Assembly (NCBI GenBank): GCA_023134935.1
Contig: JAGLUD010000134.1
Location: forward strand, 1-16,836
DNA from: Paracoccaceae bacterium
GTDB taxonomy: Bacteria; Pseudomonadota; Alphaproteobacteria; Rhodobacterales; Rhodobacteraceae
Length of the DNA: 16,836 bases
Reading direction: 5' to 3'
Shown here one piece after another: positions 1 through 8,283 of the stretch. The notes below the pieces were generated by a model. It was not told the origin of the DNA and did no database searches. It worked only from the letters and a program-made list of their open reading frames with translations. Position 1 is the first letter of the stretch. Each line of letters begins with the position of its first letter. Both the position numbers and the translations under genes were made by a program.

Positions 1-898
1 TCCGTTCCGATCTGTCACCCGACCCAATCTGCCCTTTGCGCGCAGCGGAGCGTTCATCATCAACTTTTTGACGTTCGAGATCGTAAAGGCGCGTGCGCAA
101 TACCTGCATCGCTTTCGCACGGTTTACGTGTTGAGACTTCTCGGACGACGTTACGATAATCCCTGTAGGAAGGTGGGTAATTCGCACGGCAGAATCCGTA
201 GTATTCACGTGCTGCCCGCCAGAACCCGAAGCGCGCATTGTGTCGATGCGAATATCTGTAGCAGGGATGTTGATATCTACGTCATCGGCCTCCGGCAACA
301 CAGCAACCGTAGCAGCCGAAGTATGAATTCGCCCCCCCGATTCAGTCGTTGGCACACGTTGCACACGATGTACGCCGGATTCGAATTTCATAACCGCAAA
401 AACGCTGTCGCCTTTGACGTTCACGATCACCTCTTTGTATCCACCAACGTCAGAAGAAGCTTCTTCGACGATCTCGAACTTCCAGCCACGGCTTTCACAA
501 AACCGCTGGTACATGCGCAGCAGATCACCGGCAAACAATGCCGCTTCGTCGCCACCTGTCCCGGCGCGGATTTCCAAGATTGCGGGGCGGCGGTCTGCAT
601 CATCTTTCGGAATAAGCGCCAGTGTGATCGCCCGCTCGGCGCCTGGTAACTTGTCCTTGATCTCCTGTAGTTCTTCTTGCGCCAGCTCCCGCATTTCGGG
701 GTCGTCAAGCATTGCTGTGGCCTCGACCTGTGCCTCCAAATAACCTTGGTAGGCGTCTATCTGTTCCACCACGGGTCTCAACTCGGAATACTCGCGACCA
801 AGGGAGGCCAGTTCGCTAGCTTCAGCGCCGCCGGACAGTTTCGCCTCGATAAACGCGAAGCGTTGCCGGATCATTTCCAGTTTGTCAGATGCAATCAT
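1..898 (-). CDS. prfA: Peptide chain release factor 1 (RF1), 3' end cut by window edge
   Basis: Class I release factor that reads UAA and UAG and triggers hydrolysis of the finished peptide from tRNA on the ribosome. The first 299 residues are present, beginning [10 protein letters not shown]. Family length is about 350-360, so roughly 50 C-terminal residues lie beyond the edge. Visible landmarks are the codon-recognition tripeptide PTT (P183-T185, the PxT that marks RF1 rather than RF2), the catalytic GGQ at 227-229 in the context SGSGGQHVN, and RAGTGGDEA in the middle domain. The start lies 12 bases after the DUF1499 stop and has no obvious Shine-Dalgarno, so translation may depend on coupling to the gene before it. 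It is the last visible gene of the RodZ-like/ispG/DUF1499/prfA string. Identity is certain; only the C-terminus is missing. Confidence 0.97.
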   Translation of the reverse strand, partial: MIASDKLEMIRQRFAFIEAKLSGGAEASELASLGREYSELRPVVEQIDAYQGYLEAQVEATAMLDDPEMRELAQEELQEIKDKLPGAERAITLALIPKDDADRRPAILEIRAGTGGDEAALFAGDLLRMYQRFCESRGWKFEIVEEASSDVGGYKEVIVNVKGDSVFAVMKFESGVHRVQRVPTTESGGRIHTSAATVAVLPEADDVDINIPATDIRIDTMRASGSGGQHVNTTDSAVRITHLPTGIIVTSSEKSQHVNRAKAMQVLRTRLYDLERQKVDDERSAARKGQIGSGDRSER

Positions 899-910
899 TT
901 TAAAGCCGTA

Positions 911-1399
911 TTACTGTTCGAACGATTGAAGTGTGTTAACCCATGCCAACACACGCTTTTCGTTCGAGCCAAGATCATCATAGCCGAACCGAGACTGCGA
1001 ATAGATAGCAATCGTAGAATTCCCACCGTTCAGATCAATGAACTTAACCGAAACGTAATCAGGTAAATTGAGACCCGGGCTACGTTGAACATAAGTCATC
1101 CAGCCTTCTTCGGGCGAACCGGCGATACGAATAGTTTTAGACTGGCTCAGCACGTAATCATCAAACGCTTTGGCCATCAGGGTTGGATTAACCGTATAAA
1201 CCGGCGACGGTACGTCAACGAATTCTTCGGTCAACGCAGGCGGAGCCATGCGGAAACTATGGGGTTGAACCGTTTGTGGGGCCGTTAACGGGTCCACATG
1301 CCAAACCGCAGCGTCGTGTTCCACCGTGCTGACAAAATAAAACAGGCCGCCAGCAGCCCCGACGGTTAGAAAAATCAAAAAAATCGCCATACGGACCAT
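911..1399 (-). CDS. DUF1499 family protein, membrane anchored
   Basis: 162 residues of unknown biochemical role. One hydrophobic segment at about residues 4-24 (IFLIFLTVGAAGGLFYF) has no lipobox, so it looks like an N-terminal anchor with the rest in the periplasm. The DUF1499 signature lies in the C-terminal half: TYVQRSPGLNLPDYVSVKF near 103-121, then STIAIYSQSRFGYDDLG and a closing RVLAWVNTL. The gene sits between ispG (5 bases before) and prfA (12 bases after), consistent with co-transcription. No in-frame start exists upstream of the ATG at 1399. The only good Shine-Dalgarno, AGGAGG at 1430-1425, is about 25 bases away and is separated from the ATG by a hairpin (own entry). Family assignment is by motif recall; function is not inferred. 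Confidence 0.88.
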   Translation of the reverse strand: MVRMAIFLIFLTVGAAGGLFYFVSTVEHDAAVWHVDPLTAPQTVQPHSFRMAPPALTEEFVDVPSPVYTVNPTLMAKAFDDYVLSQSKTIRIAGSPEEGWMTYVQRSPGLNLPDYVSVKFIDLNGGNSTIAIYSQSRFGYDDLGSNEKRVLAWVNTLQSFEQ

Positions 1400-1404
1400 G
1401 ATAA

Positions 1405-2535
1405 TTATGCTGCGTTATCCGCAGCCTCCTGCTCAGCTTCAATAATTTTTGCTTTGGCTTCGACCATTTCTACAATGTGGTCAACCATATCGGCATTATC
1501 CCGTTTATGGTCCTGTTTACCAGCCAAATATACCATTCCCGATCCGGCTCCTCCGCCAGTGAAACCAACATCGGTCATTAATGCCTCTCCGGGGCCGTTA
1601 ACCACACAGCCGATAATCGACAGACTGACAGGCGTGTGGATGTGCGCAAGCCGGTTTTCCAGCTCGGCAACGACCTTGATCACATCGAACCCTTGGCGTG
1701 CACACGATGGGCAAGAGATGATGTTCACACCGCGGTGCCGCAGCCCCAAGGACTTCAGAATTTCAAAACCGGCCTTAACTTCTTCAACTGGATCAGCAGA
1801 AAGCGAGACCCGAATTGTATCACCAATTCCCATCCACAGAAGGTTACCCAAACCGATGGCCGATTTGACAGTGCCGGAAACCAGCCCCCCCGCCTCGGTT
1901 ACTCCTAGGTGGATCGGCGCGTCCGTCAGATCCGCCAAGCCTTGGTAGGCCGCCGCGGTCATGAAAATGTCGGATGCTTTCAGTGAAATTTTATAGTTTT
2001 GGAAATCGTTATCCTCAAGAATACGAATATGGTCCATGCCACTTTCGATCATCGCGTCAGGGCACGGCTCGCCGTATTTATCAAGCAGATGTTTTTCCAA
2101 CGAACCCGCGTTCACACCAATCCGGATGGCGCAACCATGGTCTTTCGCAGCCTTGATAACTTCGCGCACACGTTCCGGCGAACCGATGTTACCCGGATTA
2201 ATCCGTAAACAGGCAACGCCTGCCTCGGCAGCCTCGATTGCGCGTTTATAGTGGAAGTGAATATCCGCCACGATTGGCACAGGGCTGGCTTTAACGATCT
2301 CGGCCATGGCAGCTGTGGATGGCACATCAGGGCACGAGACACGAATAATGTCCGCGCCCGCCTCAGCACAGGCATCAATCTGCGCGATCGTTGCTTTCGC
2401 ATCCGACGTTAACGTATTGGTCATAGTCTGCACGGTAATAGGCGAGTCCCCACCAACCGGCACGTTGCCTACATGAATGACACGGCTTTTCCGGCGTTCG
2501 ATATCGCGCCATGGACGAATAGGGTTGTGCGACAT
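1405..2535 (-). CDS. ispG: 4-hydroxy-3-methylbut-2-enyl diphosphate synthase (flavodoxin)
   Basis: Cytoplasmic iron-sulfur enzyme of the MEP isoprenoid pathway. It reductively converts methylerythritol cyclodiphosphate (MEcPP) to HMBPP. The protein is 376 residues, the compact bacterial two-domain form. The N-terminal TIM-barrel carries [15 protein letters not shown] (35-49) and INPGNIG (112-118). The C-terminal domain carries the three cluster cysteines C275, C278 ([12 protein letters not shown]) and C310, followed by the fourth ligand E317 in [10 protein letters not shown]. It lies 81 bases after the RodZ-like gene and 5 bases before DUF1499, in the usual alphaproteobacterial order. The start [18 protein letters not shown] has only a weak GGAA upstream, but family alignment supports it. 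Identity is secure. Confidence 0.97.
   Translation of the reverse strand: MSHNPIRPWRDIERRKSRVIHVGNVPVGGDSPITVQTMTNTLTSDAKATIAQIDACAEAGADIIRVSCPDVPSTAAMAEIVKASPVPIVADIHFHYKRAIEAAEAGVACLRINPGNIGSPERVREVIKAAKDHGCAIRIGVNAGSLEKHLLDKYGEPCPDAMIESGMDHIRILEDNDFQNYKISLKASDIFMTAAAYQGLADLTDAPIHLGVTEAGGLVSGTVKSAIGLGNLLWMGIGDTIRVSLSADPVEEVKAGFEILKSLGLRHRGVNIISCPSCARQGFDVIKVVAELENRLAHIHTPVSLSIIGCVVNGPGEALMTDVGFTGGGAGSGMVYLAGKQDHKRDNADMVDHIVEMVEAKAKIIEAEQEAADNAA
1409..1425 (-). promoter_or_regulatory. Hairpin between Shine-Dalgarno and start codon of the DUF1499 gene
   Basis: On the minus strand the ispG 3' end carries AGGAG (1430-1426). It is followed at once by a perfect hairpin: GCTGCG, loop GATAA, CGCAGC (1425-1409). 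Nine unpaired bases then lead to the ATG at 1399. Unfolded, the SD-to-start spacing is too long. With the hairpin looped out, the spacing becomes 9 bases, which is normal. The ispG stop lies inside the 9-base spacer, so ribosomes finishing ispG would melt the structure. Confidence 0.45.
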
Positions 2536-2616
2536 ACGCGAGTTCCAATTTATGCATTGTTTCTTAGGAAATTATTAAGGCCGATCACCACCATTGTCAC
2601 CCTATCTGGTGGAAGA

Positions 2617-3780
2617 CTATTGGTTCAGGCGTGCCACGTTTTGGCTTCGCCACGCTTCAGCCGCAACTTGCAGCGCAACGGAAGGGGTGGCAACCTCTGC
2701 CATGGTTGCCGCAACGGAGGTTGGCAAAAGTGCGATATCACGCACGACGGCGTCGGAATTGCTGAGCGGGCCATATGCCTCGTCATCAACCATCACGTAA
2801 ACATATGTTGCATTTCCTGCCCGCAAATAAGCCGTCGGTGCGTCGCTTGGCAGCGAGTACTGTTCGCCGGCAGCAAGGATTTTCTCAAATATAATCGTGC
2901 CGTTTTCTTGATAAACTCGCACCCACGCCTCTTGTACCGCAACGATGCTTACGCTTGGAATATACGGCGTTTCACTAACGCGCGGGGAGCCTTCGGTAAC
3001 CGCGGCCACCTCGATTTCAATCAGGTCGGCTTCTTTGATCGCGGCAACCGTTGCGTCTTTCGCATCAGGGTTAATCGCGAAAATCGGGCCATCACGTGGT
3101 TGAACCACTGGAACGTCCAATTCGCGGCGCGAATAAAGGATCGACGGATCGGCGGCCAATTCGATACTAGACGCAAGGAAACCATCCGAGCCGTTAAGGC
3201 GTGCGCCACCTAGATTATCCGGCTCGAAAGCAACCATCGGATTATCCTCGATTGGCGCAAATTCGACACGTTGGATGTCTTGTAAAACAAACCACGCGCC
3301 GTAGCCCAAGACAGCAATCACGGCAGCCAACACCACTGCAGGACCGGCGGCTGCAACCGTTGCACCAGCTGTGCTGGTTCGCCCATCAACGCCATTCCCC
3401 GGCATATTCGGGGTCCAGGATTGTGGATCAGTTATAGGTTGCAGGTCGTTCTTTTTCTTCTTCGCCGGCACCCCGCCCAGTTCAACGCTTGCACTTTGGA
3501 ACCGTGCCTCGACGCAGAAACGGGCGAATGTAACTTCTGGATCCAACTCCAGATAACGCGCATAGGAACGAACGTAACCAGCCACAAAACTCGCGTTAGG
3601 AAAGACCGAAACATCGCAATTCTCAATCGCGGAAATATACGCAGCCTTAACGCGCAATTCGCGTTGCACATCCAGCAAAGACTTGCCCAACGTGGCACGC
3701 TCACCGCGCAGCTCGTCACCCAGCTTCCGCTCGAAAGAGTCGAAACCGCCAAGGGTCATATTTGAGGGCGTGTTGCTCAT
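2617..3780 (-). CDS. RodZ-like protein: helix-turn-helix, one membrane segment, DUF4115 domain
   Basis: 387-residue bitopic membrane protein. The cytoplasmic N-terminus (about 16-95) is an HTH_25 domain, with LGDELRGERATLGKSLLDVQ and YISAIENCDVSVFP followed by SFVAGYVRSYARYL. A lysine cluster AKKKKN at 106-111 and one hydrophobic helix at about 145-166 follow. Residues 170-387 are periplasmic, with a DUF4115-type stretch near 283-325 (EAWVRVYQENGTIIFEK...AGEQYSLP). RodZ links the MreB cytoskeleton to the cell-wall elongation machinery, and the HTH contacts MreB rather than DNA in characterised members. The long linker and C-terminal tail are poorly conserved, so a shape role here is inferred from architecture only. 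It is the first gene of the ispG/DUF1499/prfA string. The start has a modest AGG five bases upstream. Confidence 0.85.
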   Translation of the reverse strand: MSNTPSNMTLGGFDSFERKLGDELRGERATLGKSLLDVQRELRVKAAYISAIENCDVSVFPNASFVAGYVRSYARYLELDPEVTFARFCVEARFQSASVELGGVPAKKKKNDLQPITDPQSWTPNMPGNGVDGRTSTAGATVAAAGPAVVLAAVIAVLGYGAWFVLQDIQRVEFAPIEDNPMVAFEPDNLGGARLNGSDGFLASSIELAADPSILYSRRELDVPVVQPRDGPIFAINPDAKDATVAAIKEADLIEIEVAAVTEGSPRVSETPYIPSVSIVAVQEAWVRVYQENGTIIFEKILAAGEQYSLPSDAPTAYLRAGNATYVYVMVDDEAYGPLSNSDAVVRDIALLPTSVAATMAEVATPSVALQVAAEAWRSQNVARLNQ

Positions 3781-3795
3781 TAGCCTGCTTGTATA

Positions 3796-3824
3796 ATTGT
3801 AGCCTCGGTGCGTATTTACCCCAA
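3796..3824 (-). promoter_or_regulatory. Candidate promoter of the RodZ-like/ispG operon
   Basis: On the minus strand TTGGGG (3824-3819), a 17-base spacer and TACAAT (3801-3796) resemble a sigma70-type promoter: 5 of 6 at -10, 3 of 6 at -35. The predicted transcript start is near 3789, which leaves a leader of only about 9 bases before the ATG at 3780. A second promoter further upstream in the 175-base gap is possible; TATAAA occurs there without a good -35. An inverted repeat overlaps the -35 (see findings). Confidence 0.33.
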
Positions 3825-3935
3825 CGCCACGAAATCACAAGGGTTCCATGGCGTTAGTGGTTAATTTATATCACCTTTTTGTGAATTTGTGCAGGAAAAA
3901 TTAACCTACCCGCGAAGGCTTGACTTACTTTATTC

Positions 3936-3956
3936 AAAAAGTGGCGGTTTTACGCC
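3936..3956 (-). terminator. Weak intrinsic-terminator-like hairpin at the end of hemA
   Basis: On the minus strand GGCG (starting on the last base of the hemA stop codon), a 6-base loop and CGCC form a 4-bp GC stem. Two bases later comes TTTTT (3940-3936). The position fits a hemA terminator, but the stem is short, so this is tentative. Confidence 0.3.
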
Positions 3957-5179
3957 TATGCGCTAAGCTCTATGCGGTTCAATTCGCACCGCTGCCAAAG
4001 GGAGTCGAGCGCCTGCACGAGGTGATCCATCATTTGTGGATTATGAACAGGTGACGGTGTGAACCGCAGTCGTTCAGTGCCCCGTGGGACTGTCGGGAAG
4101 TTGATCGGCTGTACGTAAATTCCGAAATCTTCCAAAAGGCGATCCGACAGGCTTTTGCACTTCACCGGATCGGCAACAAGCACCGGAACGATGTGGCTAT
4201 TGTTTTCCATAACCGGTAGTCCCAGCGCTTTCAGGCGCATTTTCAAGACTTTAGCTGCATCTTGTTGTGCATCGCGCAGCTCCTGATGTTCTTTCAGGTA
4301 CCTAACGGAGGCCGCAGCCCCTGCCGCAACAGCTGGTGGGAGCGAGGTCGTAAAAATGAATCCGGGCGCGTAGGAGCGAACCGCATCCGCCATTTTGGCC
4401 GATGTCGCAATATACCCACCCATAACGCCATAGGCCTTGGCCAGCGTGCCGTTAATAATGTCGATCCTATCCATCAATCCATCGCGCTCAGAAACGCCAC
4501 CCCCGCGTGGGCCATACATGCCAACCGCATGCACTTCATCGATATAAGTCAGCGCATTAAACTCGTCCGCGAGATCACAAACCGCTTCGATTGGACCGAA
4601 ATCCCCGTCCATGGAATAAATCGACTCGAATGCTATCAATTTGGGGCGATCTTTATCAACTGATCCCAAAAGCTCCCGCAAGTGATCCAAATCGTTATGA
4701 CGCCAAATATGCTTCTCGCAACGGCCATGACGCACACCTTCGATCATGGAGGCGTGATTGAACTCGTCCGAGAAAATCACCAGATCGGGGAACAGCTTTG
4801 GTAAGATCGACAACGTCGCTTCGTTGGCAATATAGGCGGATGTAAAGATCAACGCCGTTTCTTTTTGGTGCAAGTCAGCGAGCTCGCGCTCTAGTTCTTT
4901 GTGAAAAATTGTTGTGCCAGAAATGTTCCGCGTTCCACCAGAACCTGCGCCGGCAATCCGAAGCACACGTTCCATCGCCTCAATAACGACGGTGTTTTGC
5001 CCCATGCCCAAGTAATCATTGCCACACCAGACCGTGATATCTTGCTTCTCGCCATCGGGCCGCGTCCAGACGGCATGCGGGAACGCACCCCTCTCTCGGC
5101 AAATGTCAGTAAACACGCGATATCGTCCTTCATCGTGAAGGGCGTTTATAGCTGTATCCAGTTGGGCATCGTAGTTCAT
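3956..5179 (-). CDS. hemA: 5-aminolevulinate synthase (Shemin pathway)
   Basis: PLP enzyme condensing glycine and succinyl-CoA to 5-aminolevulinate, the first committed step of heme (and, where present, bacteriochlorophyll) synthesis in alphaproteobacteria. The 407 residues match the usual length. Landmarks are [10 protein letters not shown] (51-60), [13 protein letters not shown] (77-89), [12 protein letters not shown] (137-148), the PLP-ring aspartate in YIDEVHAVG (D214), and the Schiff-base lysine K248 in [13 protein letters not shown]248 carries the same number as in the Rhodobacter capsulatus enzyme. The start [10 protein letters not shown] has GGAG eight bases upstream. The gene has its own likely promoter just upstream and is preceded by the MarR-type regulator. 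No convincing FNR/FnrL box (TTGAT-N4-ATCAA) was seen in the 130 bases before it. Confidence 0.97.
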   Translation of the reverse strand: MNYDAQLDTAINALHDEGRYRVFTDICRERGAFPHAVWTRPDGEKQDITVWCGNDYLGMGQNTVVIEAMERVLRIAGAGSGGTRNISGTTIFHKELERELADLHQKETALIFTSAYIANEATLSILPKLFPDLVIFSDEFNHASMIEGVRHGRCEKHIWRHNDLDHLRELLGSVDKDRPKLIAFESIYSMDGDFGPIEAVCDLADEFNALTYIDEVHAVGMYGPRGGGVSERDGLMDRIDIINGTLAKAYGVMGGYIATSAKMADAVRSYAPGFIFTTSLPPAVAAGAAASVRYLKEHQELRDAQQDAAKVLKMRLKALGLPVMENNSHIVPVLVADPVKCKSLSDRLLEDFGIYVQPINFPTVPRGTERLRFTPSPVHNPQMMDHLVQALDSLWQRCELNRIELSA

Positions 5180-5200
5180 TGCTGCACTCCAAACACATTC

Positions 5201-5229
5201 ATAATGCTATATACTTGAAGTTCTGACAA
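5201..5229 (-). promoter_or_regulatory. Likely sigma70-type promoter of hemA
   Basis: On the minus strand TTGTCA (5229-5224, 5 of 6 to consensus), exactly 17 bases, then CATTAT (5206-5201, 4 of 6). A start near 5194 gives a leader of about 15 bases containing the GGAG (5190-5187) used by hemA. Spacing and position are good, but no transcript data support it. Confidence 0.45.
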
Positions 5230-5311
5230 CTCCTTACATTACAAATCGACGCAGGGATGAAGGATTGTTTCCAACCATGCAAGTCAATTCTATGCGTTCT
5301 GGCGATTTTTA

Positions 5312-5809
5312 CTAGTAAATATACCGAATCTGATCCGCCCAATACCGTTCCACCACGCGTAAATGTGTGTTCACCGAACCCAACGATTCCCTATTTAACG
5401 TTGATGCCGCGACCAATCCATCGGCTTGGCGAGCGAACATTTCGGACAAGGCCTCCCGAATTTTACGCCCCTTATCCGTCAACCGCACCCGCACTGAACG
5501 CCGATCCACAGCACATTTTTCATGGTGCATGTACCCGGATTCAACTAGCTTTTTTAGATTATACGACACATTTGAGCCCTGATAGTACCCGCGCGATTTC
5601 AATTCGCCCGCTGAGACTTCTTGTTCGCCGATGTTAAATAACAACAAACCTTGCACAGAGTTGATATCAATCAGTCCCAGCCGTTCAAACTCGTCTTTAA
5701 CGACATCCAGTAGCAACCGGTGCAGCCGTTCCAGCCGCCCGAGCGTATCAAGATACGTCGACAGGTTATCCGACGCGTCTTGTTCTTTAACAGCCGTCTG
5801 CATATTCAT
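5312..5809 (-). CDS. MarR-family winged-helix transcriptional regulator
   Basis: 165-residue dimeric DNA-binding regulator. N-terminal dimerisation helices (17-45, YLDTLGRLERLHRLLLDVVKD) are followed by a winged helix at about 49-115. The recognition helix is near 77-92 (YQGSNVSYNLKKLVESGY) and the wing DRRSVRVRLTDKG is at 102-114. A closing dimerisation helix covers 140-160. The start is ATG 5809 rather than the in-frame ATG at 5833, because TTGGAGGCC lies seven bases before 5809 and the extra residues MKCIGGQR have no support. There is one cysteine, C99, just before the wing. It lies between sdhE and hemA on the same strand, 132 bases ahead of hemA, so control of hemA is an attractive but unproven idea. 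The ligand is unknown. Confidence 0.9.
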   Translation of the reverse strand: MNMQTAVKEQDASDNLSTYLDTLGRLERLHRLLLDVVKDEFERLGLIDINSVQGLLLFNIGEQEVSAGELKSRGYYQGSNVSYNLKKLVESGYMHHEKCAVDRRSVRVRLTDKGRKIREALSEMFARQADGLVAASTLNRESLGSVNTHLRVVERYWADQIRYIY

Positions 5810-5870
5810 TCTCTGGCCTCCAATACATTTCACTGCATCGGTTCTGGCACTACGAATCGCAACAAGAGGT

Positions 5871-5887
5871 TAAATATTCGAAATTTA
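5871..5887. promoter_or_regulatory. AT-rich inverted repeat upstream of the MarR-type gene
   Basis: TAAAT, 7 bases, ATTTA, in a strongly AT-rich patch between the sdhE stop and the regulator start. MarR proteins commonly bind AT-rich dyads of about this size in their own promoters, so this is a candidate autoregulatory operator. Arms of only 5 bp make it weak. Confidence 0.25.
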
Positions 5888-5898
5888 GTAGAATAATT

Positions 5899-7441
<1,543 letters not shown>

Positions 7442-7442
<1 letters not shown>

Positions 7443-7828
7443 TGTTTGATCGCCCGACCCTCTATTTTCGCCGTAAGGACAACGGCGCTGCGGTGTACCG
7501 TATCGAAGCGGGGGAACATGCGCGGCTTGATATGCAACAAGTCGCGATTTTAAAACAGAATGGCGAGGTTAAACCGTCAGGAAAACAAGAACCGACAGCG
7601 CTTGAATTGACCGAGATCGCCGAGTGGCATAGTGCCCGTAAAGCGGAACAGAAAACCCGAGATGCAGCGCGGGTGGACCAGTTGGTTGGCGATATGAACG
7701 CCATTGCGCAATGGGTGCAAGCGAATGCTAATGACAAGCAGGTTGCGCAATCTTCCCAACCTATACTGATGGCCATGCATGATTTAAGGTCCACGCTGGT
7801 CCGACGATTATCTGATCTGGGCAAGTAG
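7442..7828 (+). CDS. Small conserved protein coupled to aspartate aminotransferase, function unknown
   Basis: 128 residues beginning MFDRPTLYFRRKDNGAAVYRIEAG. No signal peptide, membrane segment or catalytic motif is visible. The first 40 residues look like short beta strands; the rest (54-127) is mostly helical and charged, ending AMHDLRSTLVRRLSDLGK. The start overlaps the aminotransferase stop (TGATG), with AAGGA nine bases upstream. I recall similar short proteins starting with DRPTLYFRR next to this aminotransferase in Rhodobacterales, which suggests a conserved pair, but no function is known to me. Confidence 0.85.
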
Positions 7829-7874
7829 TAAAACGCACTTCAAGCATATAAATCTAAACAATTCCGGAGATCTC

Positions 7875-8120
7875 ATGCCAAATTCATCGAACCAGCCGTC
7901 GGAGCCAACAAAGCTTAACACAAAGGGCGCTGTCATCTGGGCTGCTGTGGTTGGAATAATAACCCTTGGCCTCGTTTTCTGGATATTGGGCAGCCAAAGC
8001 TTCGCGGTCCGTTTGATCGCAGGCGTCGCTGGTGGCGTGGCTGTCGCCATGTCATCATATCGGAAATCCGTCAAAACAGGATCGAAATTCGATGCACAGG
8101 ACGGTGGCGAGTCCAAGTAA
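7875..8120 (+). CDS. Small two-helix membrane protein, unknown function
   Basis: 81 residues. A polar N-terminus (1-17) is followed by two hydrophobic segments at about 18-39 (GAVIWAAVVGIITLGLVFW) and 44-62 (AVRLIAGVAGGVAVAMSS), then a charged tail. The start ATG has CCGGAG six bases upstream, which supports real translation. It lies 46 bases after the previous gene and 163 bases before the pentapeptide-repeat gene. The size and twin-helix layout recall many unrelated small inner-membrane proteins, so no family is claimed. Confidence 0.72.
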   Translation: MPNSSNQPSEPTKLNTKGAVIWAAVVGIITLGLVFWILGSQSFAVRLIAGVAGGVAVAMSSYRKSVKTGSKFDAQDGGESK

Positions 8121-8162
8121 TACTGGGCGTTAACTTTTGCCTGAATGCTTTAATTTCTCCAT

Positions 8163-8195
8163 ACACAACCCGTACACAACCCGTGCACAAATCGT
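8163..8195 (+). repeat. Three tandem 11-bp repeats upstream of the pentapeptide-repeat gene
   Basis: ACACAACCCGT occurs twice back to back (8163-8173, 8174-8184), followed by a diverged third copy GCACAAATCGT (8185-8195). The 11-bp period is close to one helical turn, so repeated protein contacts would lie on one DNA face. The array runs directly into a palindrome and ends 88 bases before the start codon. Confidence 0.6.
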
Positions 8196-8208
8196 ATGTA
8201 CGATACAT
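8191..8208. promoter_or_regulatory. Palindrome following the 11-bp repeats
   Basis: ATCGTA-TG-TACGAT (8191-8204) is an inverted repeat with 6-bp arms. It overlaps a second dyad, ATGTA-CGA-TACAT (8196-8208). It is a possible dimeric regulator site for the gene starting at 8284. No convincing -35/-10 pair was identified nearby. Confidence 0.4.
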
Positions 8209-8283
8209 GGCGCGGCCGGTTAACCTTTTCCCTTCCACAACGATAGATAGATCGCCATACTGATCGCTTCATAGAGGGCTTAT

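Noticed and set aside
68..649. Plus-strand open frame of 193 codons at the left edge
   Set aside because: It lies antisense to prfA, whose RF1 motifs (PTT, GGQ) are unmistakable on the minus strand.
2473..3213. 246-codon plus-strand frame opposite ispG and the RodZ-like gene
   Set aside because: It has no recognisable domain and is antisense to two well supported genes.
3920..3937. TTGA-N10-TCAA as a possible FNR/FnrL site
   Set aside because: FNR-type sites need TTGAT-N4-ATCAA over 14 bases. This one spans 18 and lies downstream of hemA, not in its promoter.
8121..8283. Replication origin or iteron plasmid element
   Set aside because: Only three short repeats, no DnaA-box cluster and no replication gene nearby; a regulatory site is a simpler reading.
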